Notes: generated by a model from the letters alone, not told the origin. Shown: positions 1-13,229, numbered from the stretch's first letter. The stretch: DNA of 64,000 nucleotides from Owenia fusiformis (GCA_903813345.2 CAIIXF020000001.1:18433915-18497914); one strand, 5' to 3'. Made by a program: numbers and translations.

Positions 1-1264
1 ATAAAAATACATTTCAAGTTATCCTCATTGAATACAGCATCATAAACTTTAAGGGCATTTTTCTAGTTTTGAAATAAAACCTTGGCAAGTTGTAACAAGT
101 CTCGAGTGTTCTTGAAATAAAAGCTGGTAAAGGCGGTTTTAATTGCTGCTACACAAAGAGATATTTCAATCAAATTAAACCAAGAGGCTCTGGACGGTAA
201 TCCTATCTGGTTGAATATTAGCATTTCCCCTCTCTTTCTACTCAGGGGTATTGACAAACAACTGCCCAGATATTCCGAGCGTTCAAAACCGATTCATTAC
301 ATAGAGTATATTAAACATTTCAATATCCTGAATATATTCAAACCACCTTGGGTGAGTAAATACATTTTACATCTCATTTAAGTTATCATATATTTCCAAT
401 CATACTAACGATGCATAAATATCAACAAAATCTAGATAGTAAGACTGTGCAAATATTGGTACTTGCCTTGATCGAGACGCATATAATGGCTAAACATCCG
501 ACTAAGTGCAACGTTATTCCTTCTTTACACACATCTGTTGATGAATTTCAAAATGATACTTCCTTGAAAATGTAAGCTTCTTAGTCGACTTCACACTTAT
601 TTACATTTGAATTCACTGCCACAACTTGCGTCGACGATCTTGGTTTTGGTCTGTCAAAATGTTTGGGAATGATTATAAATGAGTTTTGCCGAAACCTGAT
701 GGATTTTTGGTGTTACAATGTGAGGAATCAGTTTTAGGTGAGGAGAGAGGGCCGCTAATGAGCCAGTATTTATTAGCCGTCAATGGTTAAGACTTTCTCG
801 AGTTGGTTGCTGACGTGACTCCGTCTGACAGAAGAAATGAAAAATAACTAAATCATTGACCATAATCACTGTTTGGATGTTGTCAAGTTGATGTTGTAAG
901 TGTGGCACAAGTGGTCTTGCCTCATTGCCCCTTGCTACTTGTTCCACTAGGGCTATAAATGCAACTTATGTCAGGGATGATTATTCAATTAAAACTTATT
1001 AATTCTTTTACAGTGAGGATTTGCTGAAATGTTGATCGGAGAAGATTTCCCGCTTGTTCAACCAAACAGATCACAACTGTCATGTAGCGAACGCTGTCAA
1101 TTCTGATTGGATGAGGCGGATCACGTGTCTAATGAAATGGACAATCTCTTACTCCCATAACACAAGCGAGTTTAGAGAGACTGATACATGACATTGAATG
1201 GAGCAATAAACTAGCTTTTAAAACTATTCACAGACTTTTAAAAGTATAACATCGGGACTTAAAC
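1..1264 (+). promoter_or_regulatory. 5' flank of Hox2
   Basis: No coding exon is recognised here. Visible elements are a TATA-like TATAAAT near 952, a Meis-type CTGTCAA near 1094 and the TGATTGG/TCACGTG module at 1104-1127. The start of transcription cannot be fixed; the module about 140-160 bases before the start codon suggests a promoter close to the gene. Assignment as promoter is inference from position and motifs. Confidence 0.45.
1104..1127 (+). promoter_or_regulatory. TGATTGG-N10-TCACGTG module, Hox2 copy
   Basis: TGATTGG (1104-1110) and TCACGTG (1121-1127) are separated by exactly 10 bases. The same pair with the same spacing lies at 27998-28021 before Hox1. ATTGG is an inverted CCAAT box (NF-Y type), TGATTG also fits a Pbx half-site, and CACGTG is an E-box (USF/bHLH-Zip type). 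A CTGTCAA Meis-type site lies just upstream at about 1094. The module is 137 bases before the Hox2 start codon. Binding by these factors is inferred from motif knowledge. Confidence 0.5.
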
Positions 1265-1586
1265 ATGATGGAAAGTGAACGAGAAAGTGGATTCATCAAT
1301 AGTACTCCGTGTATGGCAGAGTTTATGGCCGATGTACCAGGAATGAATGAATCTGCGTTTGGTAGGTCATCAATCACCGTCGAGTCACGACTACCTCCCT
1401 ACTGCCAGCCTCTCAATAGCTCGAGTCAGCTGCACTCTGCCATTAGCCAGGTCACTTCCACCGGCAGAAAATCTCTGGGAGCCACAAAACAACAACCAGC
1501 TTCCCACTTGCCCGAATATCCATGGATGCGGGAAAAGAAACCAGCCAGGAAGTCACCCCCGACTCCCGTTCTCACAACCCCCTTAG
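1265..1586 (+). CDS. Hox2: Hox2 coding exon 1
   Basis: Encodes residues 1-107 plus one base: the N-terminal MAEF motif and the hexapeptide EYPWMREKK. It ends CCC TTA G followed by donor GTAAGC, phase 1. Reading on past the donor reaches a stop a few codons later, supporting the splice. Confidence 0.93.
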
Positions 1587-4500
1587 GTAAGCCTTAATCA
1601 ACACTTTTCAATCTAATAAAAACTGGTCATTTTATTTATATTCATGTATCATACAATCTACATTACTTCATCACTTTATCATACAATTTATAAAACATAA
1701 AAGTCATAGAAAAGTAATATGAAAAGATGTATTAGATATATTAGACTAGCGTAATTTTGAACGAGCTGAATAGTAAACGGGTTTATTGGTAATCCAGTAA
1801 TTGATGGTGTGTAGTAAAGTCTCACTGTGATGTTTTGTGTTCAACGCTACTACTAATGTCAAATAAAATGTTTGTGATTACTATTTTGTAGATATACATT
1901 TATCTCCATTGCCTCCATCCTTTTCACAACTTCATCTAACTCAATCAAGGGTACATTTCATGAAAGAGGGATTAGGTTGGAAATTTTAATTAAGATTATT
2001 ACTGATCCTACGACCTTATTTTCTTTGTATCTCTTCTACAATCGCATCAGCTAAAATTACATTCCAAACCAAATCAGTGAAAATCATGTAGTAATTACGA
2101 TTGAGATTTCGCTGTAAATTATCGTGTCGGTAAACATATCACAAGGTTCACTTCACCTGCTCTTCTTGGTCATAAATCTTGGGCGGGGGATGTTAGAATC
2201 GCATTCCCGGGCACTACTACGACGTAAATACCCATGAATCTGCATGATATGTTTCCAAAGATATGGCTTTTTGTCACCCCAACGATAATGTGTGCATAAT
2301 ACATTGTATTTTCCATTTATCATATAGTGATAGTGAGAATAATTTTCAATGAAATGGCCATTAGGAATGACAGATGAATGGAGGAAGAGCTATCTCAATC
2401 AGACCAGTATTGTCTATGGCATTAATTATTAAAACAAAACGTCAGTATTTCGTAGGCTCAGACTTAACTGATGAGATTGTAAGGGGGGCTCCCATAAATT
2501 GCCACCATAACTATCTATGCCCCTCGATTTCATCGCTTAAAGCGTTCCCTCGAGTCAAATAATTTTTCATATTACAACATCTAATTCTTGCTAAAACATT
2601 TTGCTCGTTTATCAAATATCATAACCCTCATAGGGGCTATAACCTCGCGTCGATTCTTCAGGCGTATGGGCCCTTCATTTGCCTTAACTTTAAAAACAAA
2701 CGGGATCTAACGATAGTGGTTTACTTTATTTGATTGTAAATGAGCGATTATGAGAATCAAGATTTATGGAAAACATCTCGACACGGTAAAGTGGACCCAG
2801 AAATTTCATTCAGCTCGTGGTGTAAAACATAATTAATCACTATTGGTAAAGGTTTTATGAGAAGTTTATCTGAAATGAGTACCACCTGTATCTCTTATAT
2901 GTCTCTTTTATGATCTACCTGCGGAATAACTACTGAATAGTCTATGATTACGCTCTGTTATTTAATCTACAAAATAGTTTCATTGATCAAGAATATTACC
3001 CCTTTGCTTTTGTTGATATCCCGTGGTCAACTTTGTTCAACTTCAAAGTCAGCATTTTAGCATTTATAAATAATTTATAAATTGTATCTAAATATATACA
3101 GTTGAGTTTGACATGTGAACAGTTTACCGCAACTTTTTTTAATAGTTTATGTGCGGTATATTCTTTAGTTTTAATGCTTTGAATATTGTTGTTGTGGCAA
3201 ACGTCGACTTGTCTCCGGGATGCGTAGACATCAATCATCCCAAGCCATTTCTGACCACGTTCATATACTATATATATTATGCTGGTAGCTGATTGTCTGG
3301 CATGGTGCACGCATGCATTGATGTAAACCATCGATCATTCGGAAATGTGCGAAAGACACCACAGTACACGTCCACAATCAAATAAATACAATCAATCTAA
3401 ATTACAATTCTATGAACATAACCTTATCTTAATGTTCAATTTAGTCCTTCAACGGTTTCTTAAATAAATACTATCTATATTAACGTGAACATGGTTAATG
3501 GGCCATTTAATAGTTGATGTCCTCCCCCACTTGATGTATGCATTCTATTTTATACAAAAATAAGTATGAATAATCATCACATATTGTAAATGTTAATTTT
3601 TCTTGATCATTTGTTACATGACTGCTTTTAGATTTTCAAGATGTGGATGGCGATGCCGCAGCCGGCCATCCACGAAGACTACGGACCGCATATACAAACA
3701 CACAATTACTAGAGCTAGAGAAAGAATTCCATTTTAACAAATATCTGTGCCGCCCTAGAAGAATTGAAATCGCGGCATCCCTTGATCTGACGGAAAGACA
3801 AGTGAAAGTCTGGTTTCAGAATAGGTACTTTTTATGACTTGACATTTCAGTTTGAAATATTACAATGAGAAATATTCTCAAGCATTAGGGCTGCATTAAT
3901 TGTGAATTCATCTTTCCTAATTCTAAATATCAATCAAAATAGTACTGCGTAGTTTAATTTAGGCTATTTATAAGTGTATATTCCCAGGATATGGATTCTA
4001 CATGTAAAGAAAAGGATCCCGATTCAAGAATATGTATTTCCTGTATTGCTGATTTTAGATTTTTTCCTCAGGTGACATGAAGTCACTCTGAATTCGTATT
4101 TTTATTTCCATATTTTTAACTCCAGGCGAATGAAGTTCAAACGTCAACAACTAGGCAAAGGAGGCGAAGGATCGGATGATGAGGAAAAGTCGGCGGATAG
4201 CCCATCCAGTCATGATACATCCATGGACACAATGGAAATCACAGAAAATGTCAAGATTGACATTGGACAAGAAAAATCGATGAACGATGAACGAGAACTG
4301 GATGGAACTACGGTGAAATCTGAAAGCGTAGAAAACATTGAAAATGACACTAAAGTCACAATCAAAACAAATGGTGACGAGGATCATTATGTCAAATCGC
4401 CAGAGGATAAAACAAATAAAGCGGACGAAATGGCTGACATTGGTAGTACGACACAGCATTGTGTCACTGAAAGTGACATTACATTGCCCTCGGCTGGTGA

Positions 4501-5260
4501 TAAAACAGTAAGCGTGATTGAAGTGTCGGCACCAGTGGTCAACTCGAAACCGAAGGCACGTGGAAGACGAGGAACGAACAACAACAAATCAAAAATGGCG
4601 TCACATCCGGTGACCAGTCCAAAACCACAAGGCCAAACTGCCTCTTCCCCACAAGTCCCTTGTACGATGTCCCCCAACCTTCCCGGTGCATTGTCTCCAC
4701 AGGTCCCGAGTCCCATGTTTCCAATTTCACCCCAAAATGGTACAATGTATACCTCCCCCGCTCTGAAATCTGCACCGATCACTTCAACATCGGATGATTA
4801 CGGTCCCCAGAGCCAGAATATTTATTCCCCGGGAGCCCAAAACGGAGAGTTTCAAACCATTCTAAACGGACACTACTCACAAAGTCCCCCTCATAACCAG
4901 TACCAAGCCGCCCAGCCTTGCCACACAATGGAATATTCAGGTAACTTTGCAACTCATAATATTAATGAGCCGAGTCCAGTCACTAATGCTCCACAAAGCA
5001 CGGTTGAGTCTCTCCAGTATATGGAACAGCGATTTATCGGCTACAACACAGAGCAAAACCCGGAAAATGTGCGTCATTACAACCAGTACCAGAACCAAGT
5101 GTACGGAGTTCCCGAAAATCAACATTATGGAAACGCCCAAGAGCTCTCAGAGGGTAACGGTTATGTTTATAATTACACCAACAATTATAGCACTCAGCAA
5201 CCATCTAGCGAGTTTTCCACATTTCAAGACGCGTTCCTTTGTCAAACTGAATTTTATTGA
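1265..5260 (+). CDS. Hox2: Hox2 (proboscipedia-class) homeodomain protein, three coding exons
   Basis: Joined exons 1265-1586, 3632-3824 and 4126-5260 give 1650 bases, a 549-residue nuclear transcription factor that patterns the anterior body axis. The N-terminus carries the Hox2-class GFINS..MAEFM motif (about residues 9-21). The Pbx/Exd-binding hexapeptide YPWM is at residues 85-88. The homeodomain spans residues 121-180 with [19 protein letters not shown] at its start and WFQNRR in helix 3. All three exon joins keep frame (phase 1 then phase 2) with GT/AG ends. After the homeodomain comes a long Ser/Pro/Gln/Tyr-rich low-complexity tail with an acidic patch ([11 protein letters not shown]). 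Homeodomain position 56 is Phe where vertebrate HOX2 proteins have His. Hox1 follows on the same strand 23 kb downstream. The start could be either of two adjacent ATGs (1265 or 1268). Confidence 0.95.
1587..3631 (+). other. Hox2: Hox2 intron 1
   Basis: A 2.05-kb AT-rich intron between GTAAGC at 1587 and a TTTTAG acceptor ending at 3631. An alternative acceptor nine bases later (TTCAAG) would keep frame and drop three residues. No repeats or coding exons are seen inside. Confidence 0.75.
3632..3824 (+). CDS. Hox2: Hox2 coding exon 2 (first 52 homeodomain codons)
   Basis: 193 bases carrying homeodomain helices 1, 2 and most of 3, through WFQN and two bases of the Arg52 codon. Donor GTACTT follows, phase 2. 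The start of this exon could instead be 3641 (in frame, alternative acceptor). Confidence 0.93.
3825..4125 (+). other. Hox2: Hox2 intron 2, inside the homeobox
   Basis: A 301-base intron splitting the codon for homeodomain Arg52. It has donor GTACTT and acceptor CTCCAG. The donor departs from the GTAAGT consensus, so it may be spliced less efficiently than intron 1. Confidence 0.88.
4126..5260 (+). CDS. Hox2: Hox2 coding exon 3 (end of homeodomain and C-terminal tail)
   Basis: Begins G CGA ATG AAG TTC, completing Arg52 and giving R-M-K-F-K-R-Q, then a 370-residue tail. The tail has an acidic Ser-rich start, a basic PKARGRRG patch, Pro/Ser-rich repeats of the SPQVP type and a Tyr/Gln/Asn-rich end. 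It ends at TGA (5258-5260). Confidence 0.93.
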
Positions 5261-6460
5261 ATTAATAAGTGTTGGTATCCATCTTGCCAGTAACTTGTAA
5301 TGTTTATATTTTTATCTAAAAAGTAGTTATAAGTAAATAACTTAATCATGTGGCCCAGAATATATGTTGTTTCTGCGTATTTCTATTTATAGTTTTGAAT
5401 TTTGTCTAGATATTATGAACTCAATTGTAACAGTAACATTTTCCAATGTGGTTTATGTCGTGTTGAATCTCACACTGTAAATGTATTCATTATGAATTTG
5501 TCATTTTTATCTTAAATGTAAAATATCAACTTTGATCGTTATTTCAACAGTATTTTATATTTGTTAAATACGTATATCGTGCTAAAATAATGTGCTTCAA
5601 TATAAAGGGGATTATCAATCAAAATTTTGCAAAAGTCATTTTCAGGCATTAGAATTAAACCAAATTGTAAACCTTTTGTGAAAAAATATGTGATTGTAAG
5701 ATACAGTATTGTAAGGCTTATTTAGCTTCTATTAAAACAATGGAAGTATCTGTGTATATTTTGAATTGGGTGCACAAAGTGGCGTAGCGGATTTGGCAAA
5801 CATAGACACACTAGTCAAACTGGGTCGAGTAAGGGGTTTGTTTATGTTATGCCCAATATTCTTAGCATCATTACAAATCTGTCAGAGAGTTGTCGAAACT
5901 TGAAAGCGGCGAATTTTCCTCTCGACGACCTTGTTGGTATGGTAATGCAATTGCTTTAAAATATTTGGTCAAAAATGCCTATAATTAAACTTAATATCTG
6001 GATGTAATTTCTAAGCGTTCTGGAGGGTGGACGGATTCTTGGGGGTTAGATCAGAACAATACTTGGTCAGTTTTAATGATTCCTTACACCATTGTTAGTT
6101 TGACCTGAATAGGCCAGCATTTTGACAAATTAGTTTTTAATAAGACCAAGTGAGCGCAGTGGCTATAGTCGATTTAATAAGACATAGGGAAAGTATTAAG
6201 ACATCAGGGATGTAGCCGACATCTCATATCAGTATATCTGCCACAGACGTATTTCACATTCGCACGGAATTGACAGGGTATAGGATAGTAAGAATGAAGT
6301 GAAATATATTCACTATTACAACTTTATTACACAGTTCTATTCTACATGCATTAATGTGGTACTTTGTACACTTAATATATCAATTTGTGTTAAATTGTGC
6401 TATGAGCAATATTGTGTACATTATTTGTAATTTATTGAAATAAAGCATTTAGTATTTCAA
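5261..6460 (+). other. Hox2: probable Hox2 3' UTR
   Basis: AT-rich non-coding sequence. The first clear AATAAA polyadenylation signal after the stop is at 6439-6444, so the 3' UTR is inferred to be about 1.2 kb. An earlier variant signal (AATATA near 5600) could give a shorter form. Confidence 0.45.
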
Positions 6461-9400
6461 AACCGATACCTTGTAGTTATCATTTGATGGGGGAAAATCG
6501 TCTAGGGTGAATCCATGTACAGATGTGGCACGAATGATGTACAGTATAATTAATTTCAAGATTCTCTGTTACAAATGCAATTAAATTATTTTTCACGATT
6601 CCTCCCACGAATAATATATTGATCCATGTGTTCATTTGTCTTTTCCTTTGATCCAAAGGAAGAAGTAACCCTATACGAAAATATCCAGGATTTTATAATA
6701 AGTAATAAAAACAATTCAAATTACACTCACATCGTCAGCTCTCAAAAAACAAAAACAATTACATCTCAATATGAACATTATAAGTTGCCAGATAATGACA
6801 GTATAATGTAAAATGTCAGTTGTTTTACTGGTTGTAAGAATGTGGAATAAAAATACTCGAGATTCATGAAATTACATCTCAAAGCACTGCCTACTAATTT
6901 AGTCACTCAGCTGTCTGGCTGTCGGGGCTCCCTGAAAGAAATCCTGCTTGTCGAGAGAGAAAAGAAATTGTTACAATTTTTAACTTTGAAGTCAAAATCG
7001 TTTACGGTAGGCTATAAGATGTGGTATTGGAACCATAACCACAGTTTGACAAGTGAAAGCAACGGTTGGAGAAGCTGTCTCGCCCCACGACCCTGGTTAC
7101 TTTTCCGCCTCTCCAAAGAACATAGGCAGGTGTGTCATATTTCTCAGAGAGTCAACTAATGAATAACTTTATATTTGCAACATAGTGTCTATTGCAAGTA
7201 TTCAGAGAGCAATTCAAGCTGAAATTTTATCTTGATATAACTTTAAGGGAATAATGGCAACGGATGCAAATAATACGTGAGTACGTACAGGTAGAAATGT
7301 TACCTCACATTGGAGTAATAAAGGAGGTTTGTATGTTTCAATATCTGTTAATGATAATATAACTTGCTTTATCATTTTAGGAATTATCATACCGTTTTTT
7401 ATTTCAATGCTAGTTTCATTGCTTAGTCAGTTTTTTGATAGCGCATTCATTCAGCATTGACAGAAAACATCACTCATTTTAGAACTTATAAACGATGATA
7501 CACTTTGAAGTAGTTTTTATCCCGATTTATTATTGTTTTGGGTATCATTTTTATGACGCCTGTCAGTAGAGGTGGTCGTGAAAGTGATCCCACTTTTGTT
7601 GTTCTCTAATACCTAAACTGTCTGGGTGAAGCCTAACTTTGTGGTATACAAACGGTGTTCTTATAATTTGTTTAGTAAACTCAACTGTTGTGCTAAATAT
7701 ACGATACTTTTCAAAGCTGTAATACCCGCTGAGAAGATCGCATGTGAAGACTGATGGATTCCAGGAATGTTTATGAAATTATCGAAACCAAATCCAAGGT
7801 TCCGGTAACACCATGCAATTTTTGAAAAACCACTTCAGCAACTAGCTTGTTTATTCTCGTATATAATTCAACAACCCAAGTCTAGCCAGACTATATCCAT
7901 GGGGTCCGCTGTGTATTTCTACAATGGTTGTATACGGTCGAAATAGAGTTGCAGTTTAAAGACAGGTTGCTTTATGAGAGTCTTTATTCTGGAGCCATTC
8001 ATTTCTGTGGAATTTCAAATAAATATTTTTGGAAATATTTTTGAATGTTTTGCGCAAGAATTTTCATAATAAGTCATCTTATAGTCCTTTTGTAAAATTG
8101 CAAGTTGTTACCGATTTTATAAAATTGCGTGGTATCACGAGAATATAAAAAGGTAATTAAAAAACTGAATTGCAATTATTTGGAATACAACTCAATATTT
8201 TGTAGAGTACATGTTACTATCTCTTAAAATAGATTTTCTTCATTTTACCCCTAGTTTAATCATACTTTATCATGCTAAATGACAAAACATCAAAGAATTC
8301 CATACCCGCATATAAACTAAAATTATTTGAATTACATCACAATAAAATTGTTCCCAAATAAGTAAACATTCGTGGTAACATATTTTTGTATATTGTATAA
8401 AAACCAAATCATATTTACAATGTGGGATGATGGTGCCATCGTAATATTGAAACAGCGTCTAAATCAAATACCAGACCAAGATCTGTCTATATGTTTGTTT
8501 AGATGTATCATCTGTTGTGAATGAAACCTCCTCGACTGTATCTGCTTTAGTTACTACATATCATATATTTTGTAAAACAATGATTTTTTTAATATGCAGC
8601 CCATATAAATTACCATATTCTCACGCAAGTATATTGAAGGGTTGTATATTTTAATATGCATGATGCGCAATGCTCGGAGATCAAAGACACCGTCAGATTG
8701 CAATACATGTGACCTGTCAACAGCATCTGATAGCCTCATGTTATGAGTTCATTTTAAAACAGTTCTACAACTAGTTTTACATGTCTTTGTATTGTCCGAG
8801 CTTTATGTTCCACATGATTTCACTAAAATTACAATAAATAAACACACTTGATATTGCAATGTATTGCTGTCAATTCGAGCTGCTGGTTTGCCCATAAAAT
8901 GATACAGAAATGGTTTGAATCTGTATTCTTGATTGTAGCCATTTGATATGACGTCGAAAGAAAGATGTCTCACTAGCGAAATCAGAAATAAATCGTAATA
9001 ACCTAACATCTCGCTAGTATCTTGCTATTTTGCAAGTTTGTGAAGTCATCAATCATTAGACAAATTATATTCATTTAATTTATTATAATTACATATTTTT
9101 TATTTTTCTATTTGGTATAAATTTGTGAATAACAAATATATATCATAATTATTATACAGCCATCAAAGTAGCATAGCCTTTCTGGTTAGACTGTTTCATT
9201 TCGAATGTTATTCCGTTCCATAACTAATGGACTATAGTCCTGAAACCGGATAACCCTTTATATTATGGACGCAAGGGTATCGTGGGAGTCAACATGTAAC
9301 CCCCCCCCCCCCCATTTTAAGTTATCCTGCTCACCCAATGAGTGAGCACATCAAGTTAAAGGGAGTATCAGATCTAGTTAGCAAAGACTTGACAAAATAT

Positions 9401-10139
9401 CTCTCAATTTCAAAATACTTTTAGCTCTCAAATAATTTTGTAGTTCTTTTGTAAATCTTTTGGGATACATCGTATTTCAGATGGTAAAGAACAAATTGGT
9501 ATGATCATGTTGTTAGAAATCTTGACAACCCATATAGCCCTGATTCTGTCTTTAAAAGAAACATCTAATATCAAAACCAGACATAAGGACAACAAACCAC
9601 CAATATCCCAAACTATAGTATTAACCAATTTCCTCGTCCTGTTTACATCATACATGTTACATGTTTTGTCAATTGTAATTTGAGGTCGTTTTATTTGCCT
9701 TAACATGAGAAGATGCAAGACACATTTACGTTATCCTTTAGTGTATCTTTGTCATCAGAGTGTAATGTGGTCCGTGTGAATCAAAAAGGGCAAATCAAGT
9801 TTCTGGCGAATCACGTATTAGACAATATAAAATGTATCTGGAAGCTTGTGTTGAATAACAAAAATCAGCTTGATAAGTTCAATAAGATGCAGCTTACATT
9901 TCACTAGATGTGTTTGTACGTCATCACCGTTTGGCAATGTGCATTTAAACATATGAATAAAAGTACTCACATGGTGATATTCACACAACTGTGTGCTGTT
10001 TTGGGGTCCAAATTAGTTTCGTTTTGGGCTTAAATGGTTCTTTTCTGAGCCTCAAGCTTGTAAATGGGTTAAAAAAGAATTCACAAACTGTTAAGAAAAA
10101 ATGAAAAAGAGAAAGGCAAAGAATGTGAAGGAATCAACA
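6461..10139. other. intergenic, nothing recognised
   Basis: AT-rich sequence with no exon that could be supported. Only short chance reading frames occur (the longest, 6866-7159, 97 codons, shows no recognisable motif). A poly-C run lies at about 9299-9314. The last 60-80 bases (from about 10080) are diverged copies leading into the minisatellite. Confidence 0.5.
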
Positions 10140-12040
10140 AAAAAAGAATTCACAAAGTGTCAAGAAAATATTTTGGGGAAGGTGATGTTATGCATTGTTA
10201 GAACATTGGTTGGGATGTTGGTGGTTGTTTTTGGGTTGACTTGGTATGAAGATGTTACAAGCTGTCAAGAATATATTTATGGAGAAGGGGGTGGTGTGCA
10301 TTGTTAGAACATTATTTGGGATGTTGGTGTTTGTTTTTGGGTTGACTTGGTATGAAGATGTTACAAACTGACAAGAACATATTTTGGGGGAAGGGGATGT
10401 TGTGCATTATTAGAACATTGTTTGGGATGTTGGTGGTTGTTTTTGGGTTGACTTGGTATGAAGATGTTACAAACTGACAAGAACATATTTTGGGGAATGG
10501 GATGTTGTGCATTGTTTGAACATTGTTTGGGATGTTGGTAGTTGTTATTTGGGATGACTTGGTATGAAGATGACAAACTCACAAGAACATATTTTTGGGG
10601 GAAGGGGATGTTGTGCATTGTTAGAACATTGTTTGGGATGTTGGTGTTTGTTTTTGGGTTGACTTGGTATGAAGATTTTACAAACTCACAAGAACATATT
10701 TTTGGGGGAAGGGGATGTTGTGCATTGTTAGAACATTGTTTGGGATGTTGGTGGTTGTTTTTTGGGATGATTTGGTATGAAGATGTTACAAACTCACAAG
10801 AACATATTTTTGGCGGAAAGGGATGTTGTGCATTGTTAGAACATTGTTTGGGATGTTGTTGGTTGTTTTTTGGGATGACTTGGTATGGAGATGTTACAAA
10901 CTGACAAGAACATATATTGGGGGAAGGGGATGTTGTGCATTATTAGAACATTGTTTGGGATGTTGGTGGTTGTTATTTGGGATGACTTGGTATGAAGATG
11001 TTACAAACTCACATGAACATATTTATGGGGAAGGGGATGTTTTGCATTGTTACAAAATTGTTTGGGATGTTGGTGGTTGTTATTTGGGATGACTTGATAT
11101 GAAGATGACAAACTCACAAGAACATATTTATGGGGAAGGGGATGTTGTGCATTGTTGGAACATTGTTTTGAATGTTGGTGGTTGTTATTTGGGTTGACTT
11201 GGTATGAAGATTTTACAAACTCACAAGAACATATTTTGGGTGAAGGGGATGTTGTGCATTATTAGAACATTGTTTGGGATGTTGGTGGTTGTTTTTTGGG
11301 ATGATTTGGTATGAAGATGTTACAAATTGACAAGAACATATTTATGGGGGAATGGGATGTTGTGCATTGTTAGAACATTGTTTGGGATGTTGGTGGTTGT
11401 TATTTGGGATGACTTGGTATGGAGATGTTACAAACTCACAAGAACATATTTTGGGGGAAGGGGATGTTGTGCATTATTAGAACATTGTTTGGGATGTTGG
11501 TGGTTGTTTTTTGGGTTGACTTGGTATGAAGATGTTACAAACTGACAAGAACATATTTTGGGGGAATGGGATGTTGTGCATTGTTAGAACATTGTTTGGG
11601 ATGTTGGTGGTTGTTATTTGGGATGACTTGGTATGGAGATGTTACAAACTCACAAGAACATATTTTGGGGGAAGGGGATGTTGTGCATTATTAGAACATT
11701 GTTTGGGATGTTGGTGGTTGTTTTTGGGTTGACTTGGTATGAAGATGTTACAAACTGACAAGAACATATTTTGGGTGAAGGGGATGTTGTGCATTGTTAG
11801 AACATTGTTTGGGATATTGGTGGTTGTTTTTTGGGATGACTTGGTATGGAGATGTTACAAACTCACAAGAACATATTTTGGGGGAAGGGGATGTTGTGCA
11901 TTATTAGAACATTGTTTGGGATGTTGGTGGTTGTTTTTTGGGATGACTTGGTATGAAGATGTTACAAACTGACAAGAACATATTTTGGGGAAGGGGATGT
12001 TGTGCATTGTTAGAACATTGTTTGGGATGTTGGGGGTTGT
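10140..12040 (+). repeat. minisatellite, ~105-bp unit, about 18 copies
   Basis: Head-to-tail copies of a ~105-base unit marked by GGGATGTTGGTGGTTGTT, GACTTGGTATGAAGATGTT and CACAAGAACATATTTTGG, repeating at about 105-106 bases. Copies differ by few changes and by short T/G length changes. The + strand is rich in G and T and poor in C, giving strong strand asymmetry. Chance frames stay open across several copies on both strands; they are not regarded as genes. Confidence 0.95.
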
Positions 12041-12291
12041 TATTTGTTTTCACTGAGCGGTCATATGCTAAACACTTTTGTGATGGACAGCATTTTCAAT
12101 ACCCTTTCCTATCTTTAAGAATCTACTGAACTTTGGGGACTTTTTTGGTAAATGGGATTCGTCAAACTAAGGTTAACCGGACATTTTAATGACAATCATG
12201 TTTTATATGCTAGACAATTTATACTATACTACTCCATTGCTATAGTTAAGAAATCATACGGATATGTGTGGAATGGCCAATATTCCATATA

Positions 12292-12364
12292 CAGGGTGGG
12301 CCACAAAATGTTACCCTTATTATATATGTACAATCAAAAGGGGTAACATTTTTGGCCTGCCCTG
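12292..12364. mobile_element. mini Tc1/mariner-like MITE, TA-flanked (73 bp)
   Basis: Near-perfect inverted ends CAGGGTGGGCCACAAAATGT and its complement (with small differences) around a tiny centre, flanked by TA on both sides. TA duplication and CAGGG ends fit non-autonomous mariner-type elements. Confidence 0.8.
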
Positions 12365-13229
12365 TATATTCTTTTAAAGGGCTATTAATGCTGTTGTACT
12401 CTACTTCATTGATCTCAAAAATCAAAAGAAACTGACATTGTACGTTTACCTGTACCTTTCTCCATACAAATTTATTTTATACAAATGTATAAACGTCTAG
12501 ATTTGCCTCCGATTAAAGGCAGAATCTGATCTATAGGGGGTGACAAAGTTACAAGCAACGTGCATAATTGACCTACCAATCTATTCCTTACAATATCAAA
12601 TACAATATCTCCCAAAAGATTCACAATATGTTATAAATTGGTGAAGTTATTAATGATTCAAAGTGCAAAAATGGGTGAAAAATGTTTAAATTCTCCCAAA
12701 TAATAAGAATGGTAACCATTCTTATAGAAAAATAATACATTATTGTAAAAATCTTTAGTTTTCCTTGAATAAAGTATGCACTTTTGTGATTTTTAGAAAA
12801 TAGACATGACAAGGAATGACATGAGCCAAAAATATTCTAAAATTGACACAATTTTTTGTTTAGCATGCTCGCTATCTCTGATTCTCTCTTTAATTACTCG
12901 TATTGAATTGTCAAGCTTAAAGGGGGAACACAATTTAATTTGACAAGTGAACATGAAAGCTGTTTTCTTCTGTGCTTAGTCACATGTGTCGAATACCATT
13001 TGATGTACAAAAATCCATTTTCGTAATCCTCCACATAAGAAAAGTGACTCAAATTGTCATGTAACTAGCTTTAGTAAAGCCTTTGTCTTAGTTGTAATTT
13101 CCGGAATGATGATGTTATTTTGTACTGAACATTTGACAAGTGTTTTATCTGAATTAAAATATATTCTTAACTCAAGCGTAGTAGTTGATGTAATGGTTAA
13201 TTCTGTACGTGTACCTGTGTACGGTTATT
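12365..13229. other. intergenic, nothing recognised
   Basis: AT-rich, no repeat, exon or RNA gene seen. Confidence 0.4.

Noticed and set aside
4387-4782. 131-codon minus-strand frame in Hox2 exon 3
   Set aside because: Shadow of the Hox2 coding sequence on the opposite strand.
5770-5835. GTGGCGTAGCGG and GGGTCGAGT resembling tRNA-type A and B boxes (possible SINE)
   Set aside because: Box match is weak, no tRNA fold, tail repeat or target duplication could be seen.
6866-7159. 97-codon frame downstream of Hox2
   Set aside because: No motif or neighbouring exon; composition fits chance.
10101-11972. Several open frames of 60-120 codons across the 105-bp array, on both strands
   Set aside because: They are periodic translations of the minisatellite; the frames exist because the unit lacks stops in some phases, not because of coding constraint.
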